From positions 1-51,135 of the forward strand of contig JAJFGG010000129.1 in assembly GCA_021776235.1 (NCBI GenBank): DNA of 51,135 nt, given 5' to 3'. Numbering within the stretch: the first letter of the stretch is position 1; every line of letters begins with the position of its first letter. This DNA is from Alphaproteobacteria bacterium. GTDB lineage: Bacteria > Pseudomonadota > Alphaproteobacteria > GCA-2731375. Positions 49,420-51,135 of the stretch are shown here, in pieces. Position numbers and translations under genes: made by a program. The notes under the pieces are model-generated. The model was not told the DNA's origin. It was given only the letters and a program-made list of their open reading frames with translations, and did not search any database.

Positions 49420-50790
49420 ATGAGCCAAGACCCGATCGCAGCCGTGATATTGGCCGCCGGCCAGGGCACCCGGATGAAATCGAAAATGCCGAAGGTCCTG
49501 CACCCCATTGCCGGGCGGCCCATGCTGGCGCAGTTAATGGCCACCATCGATGCCCTGGCAGGGGATCCAGGCGTGGCGCGGCGCATCGTGGTTGTCTCGC
49601 CGGAACATGGCGATGCCATCCGGGATGAGGTGCCGGGCATCGAACTGGCGCTGCAGGATCCGCCCCTGGGCACCGGCCATGCGGCCATGGCGGCGGGCGA
49701 GAAACTGGCCGAATTTACCGGCGACGTCCTGGTTTTGTTCGCGGATTCGCCCCTGGTCTCAAAGGAAACCCTGCGCGCCATGCTGGCGGCCCGCCACGGG
49801 CCGTCGGACCCGGCGGTGGTGGTCATGGGCTTTCGCCCGGCCGAGAGCGCCGAATACGCCCGCCTGATTCTGGATGACGGGGACAATTTGCAGGCCATCG
49901 TGGAACACCGCGATGCCGGCCCGGCCGAGCGGGAGATCGAACTCTGCAATTCCGGCTTCATGGCCATCGACGGCGCCATTTTGCCCGAATTACTGAAGCA
50001 GCTCGACAATGACAACGCCCAGGGCGAATATTATCTGACCGGGATTGTCGAAATCGCCAACCGCATGGGCCGCTGCTGTACGGTGGTCGAAGCCGGCGAG
50101 GTCGAGGCCTGGGGCATCAATTCCCGGGATCAGCTGGCCCAGGCCGAGGCGGTGGTGCAAAACCGCCTGCGCCATGCCGCCATGGCGGCCGGAGCCACCC
50201 TGCTGGACCCTGACAGCGTCTTTTTCTGCCACGACACCATACTGGGCCAGGATGTCACCATCGGCCCAAACGTTTTTTTTGGACCGGGCGTATCTATCGC
50301 CGACGACGTGACAGTGCATGCCTTCAGTCATCTGGAGGGTTGCCAGGTTGCCGCGGGCGCCAATATCGGCCCCTTTGCCCGCCTGCGACCGGAGGCGGAA
50401 ATTGGTCAGGGCGCGCGCATCGGCAATTTTGTCGAGGTCAAGAAAGCCCGCATCGAAGACGGCGCCAAGGTCAACCACCTGAGTTATATCGGCGATGCGC
50501 GGGTGGGGGCGGGCGCCAATATCGGCGCCGGCACCATCACCTGCAATTATGACGGCTTTCTGAAATCATTCACCGACATCGGCAAGGGCGCCTTCATCGG
50601 CTCCAACACAGCGCTGGTGGCGCCGGTCACGGTGGGTGATGGCGCCATCGTCGGGGCGGGCAGCACCATAACCCACGAGGTCGCGGCGGATGCCCTGGCC
50701 GTGGAACGTTCGGCGCAAGAACAGAAAACCGGTTGGGCGGCGTCCTACCGGAAACGCAAGGCCGCGGAAAAAGCCGCGCAAAGGAAATAG
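49420..50790 (+). CDS. glmU: Bifunctional UDP-N-acetylglucosamine pyrophosphorylase/glucosamine-1-phosphate acetyltransferase
   Basis: A 456-residue GlmU, the last cytoplasmic steps to UDP-GlcNAc for peptidoglycan and LPS. The N-terminal uridylyltransferase carries AVILAAGQGTRMKSKMPKVL and the QDPPLGTGHAA loop. The C-terminal left-handed beta-helix contains the hexapeptide repeats and the acetyltransferase segment FVEVKKARIEDGAKVNHLSY, followed by GAGTITCNYDG. ATG at 49420 is the family start; the frame extends upstream without coding character. The glmS gene follows after 40 bases, the common glmU-glmS order. Confidence 0.97.
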   Translation: MSQDPIAAVILAAGQGTRMKSKMPKVLHPIAGRPMLAQLMATIDALAGDPGVARRIVVVSPEHGDAIRDEVPGIELALQDPPLGTGHAAMAAGEKLAEFTGDVLVLFADSPLVSKETLRAMLAARHGPSDPAVVVMGFRPAESAEYARLILDDGDNLQAIVEHRDAGPAEREIELCNSGFMAIDGAILPELLKQLDNDNAQGEYYLTGIVEIANRMGRCCTVVEAGEVEAWGINSRDQLAQAEAVVQNRLRHAAMAAGATLLDPDSVFFCHDTILGQDVTIGPNVFFGPGVSIADDVTVHAFSHLEGCQVAAGANIGPFARLRPEAEIGQGARIGNFVEVKKARIEDGAKVNHLSYIGDARVGAGANIGAGTITCNYDGFLKSFTDIGKGAFIGSNTALVAPVTVGDGAIVGAGSTITHEVAADALAVERSAQEQKTGWAASYRKRKAAEKAAQRK

Positions 50791-50830
50791 CTGAAACTCT
50801 TCAAGACCACGGAAACCAGGGAACGTAAAC

Positions 50831-51135
50831 ATGTGCGGCATTATCGGCATCATCGGCAATAGAGACGAAGGCAACGTCGCGGCCAGGGTCGCAGACGGGC
50901 TGAAACGCCTGGAATACCGGGGTTACGATTCAGCCGGCATCGCCACCCTGGTCAACGGCCATATCGACCGCCGCCGAGCCGAAGGCAAGCTGGTCAATCT
51001 GTTCCAGCGCCTGGACGAGGCGCCCCTGGCGGGCGATGTGGGTATCGGGCATACCCGCTGGGCCACCCATGGCGTCCCCAACGAGATCAACGCGCACCCC
51101 CACGCCACCACCAACGCCGCCCTGGTGCATAACGG
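50831..51135 (+). CDS. glmS: Glutamine-fructose-6-phosphate aminotransferase, N-terminal part
   Basis: About 101 residues before the window ends. [20 protein letters not shown] gives the catalytic Cys2 of the Ntn-type glutaminase domain, [13 protein letters not shown] is diagnostic, and [20 protein letters not shown] contains the glutamine-binding residues. GlmS makes glucosamine-6-phosphate and feeds GlmU. AGGGA lies upstream of the start. The isomerase domain is outside the window. Confidence 0.96.
   Translation, partial: MCGIIGIIGNRDEGNVAARVADGLKRLEYRGYDSAGIATLVNGHIDRRRAEGKLVNLFQRLDEAPLAGDVGIGHTRWATHGVPNEINAHPHATTNAALVHN

Noticed and set aside
50791-50830. Possible glmS ribozyme or riboswitch before glmS
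   Set aside because: The gap is only 40 bases and has no such structure; the glmS ribozyme is typical of Gram-positive bacteria.
1-51135. CRISPR arrays or a phage region
   Set aside because: No regularly spaced direct repeats and no phage structural, integrase or lysis genes were seen.

Overview
The window looks like a chromosomal segment of an alphaproteobacterium, probably Rhodospirillales-like. The evidence is the GC-rich codon use, a heterotetrameric sarcosine oxidase operon, a TRAP transporter, a compact pqqABCDE operon, Sox/flavocytochrome c genes and glmU-glmS. No genus can be named from this sequence alone. Note that the symbol soxA/B/D/G is used both for sarcosine oxidase (near 4-9 kb) and, separately, for sulfur oxidation genes (near 37.6-40 kb).

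Layout. 1-0.3 kb: the N-terminus of an IS1182-like transposase cut by the window edge, followed by hairpin-forming repeats. 0.3-2.5 kb: a nitroreductase divergent from a lipoprotein alpha/beta hydrolase, then a small conserved protein. 2.5-8.9 kb: an FAD-linked oxidase followed by sarcosine oxidase beta, delta, alpha and gamma. 8.9-10.1 kb, opposite strand: a GFA-family protein and a glutathione S-transferase whose catalytic-site Cys codon is UGA, followed by a SECIS-like hairpin. 10.3-16.7 kb: an unknown membrane protein, an MmgE/PrpD protein, a membrane-embedded spermidine-synthase-like protein coupled to an exported PCMT, and the remnant 3' end of a second mmgE/prpD gene. 16.7-19.8 kb: a TRAP transporter (dctPQM). 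20.1-25.3 kb: an orphan ACP-like protein, an FAD/NAD(P) oxidoreductase, and a XoxJ-like/cytochrome c/PQQ-alcohol dehydrogenase cluster with a lanthanide-type Asp-x-Asp signature.

25.5-37.5 kb: a DUF1194 protein, then a long leftward block. In transcription order it reads fccA, fccB, iorA, iorB, pqqA-B-C-D-E and a NitT/TauT-like ABC transporter. 37.6-42.1 kb, rightward: soxX, soxY, soxZ, soxA and a large alpha/beta hydrolase. A 261-bp inverted-repeat element lies inside the soxA signal-peptide coding region. 42.1-46.5 kb: a PQQ-alcohol-dehydrogenase-associated ABC exporter divergent from its beta-propeller and binding-protein partners. 46.6 kb to the end: tRNA-Val(CAC), gph, an SLC13-type transporter, glmU and the start of glmS.

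How the parts fit. The genes suggest a periplasm-centred oxidative metabolism. Alcohols would be oxidised by the PQQ enzyme, possibly aldehydes by the Tat-exported IorAB molybdoenzyme, and reduced sulfur by Fcc and Sox proteins, with electrons passing to c-type cytochromes. N-methyl compounds would be demethylated in the cytoplasm by sarcosine oxidase. The most noteworthy points are the candidate selenocysteine GST, the frame-preserving element in soxA, and a Sox set with no soxB or soxCD in view.
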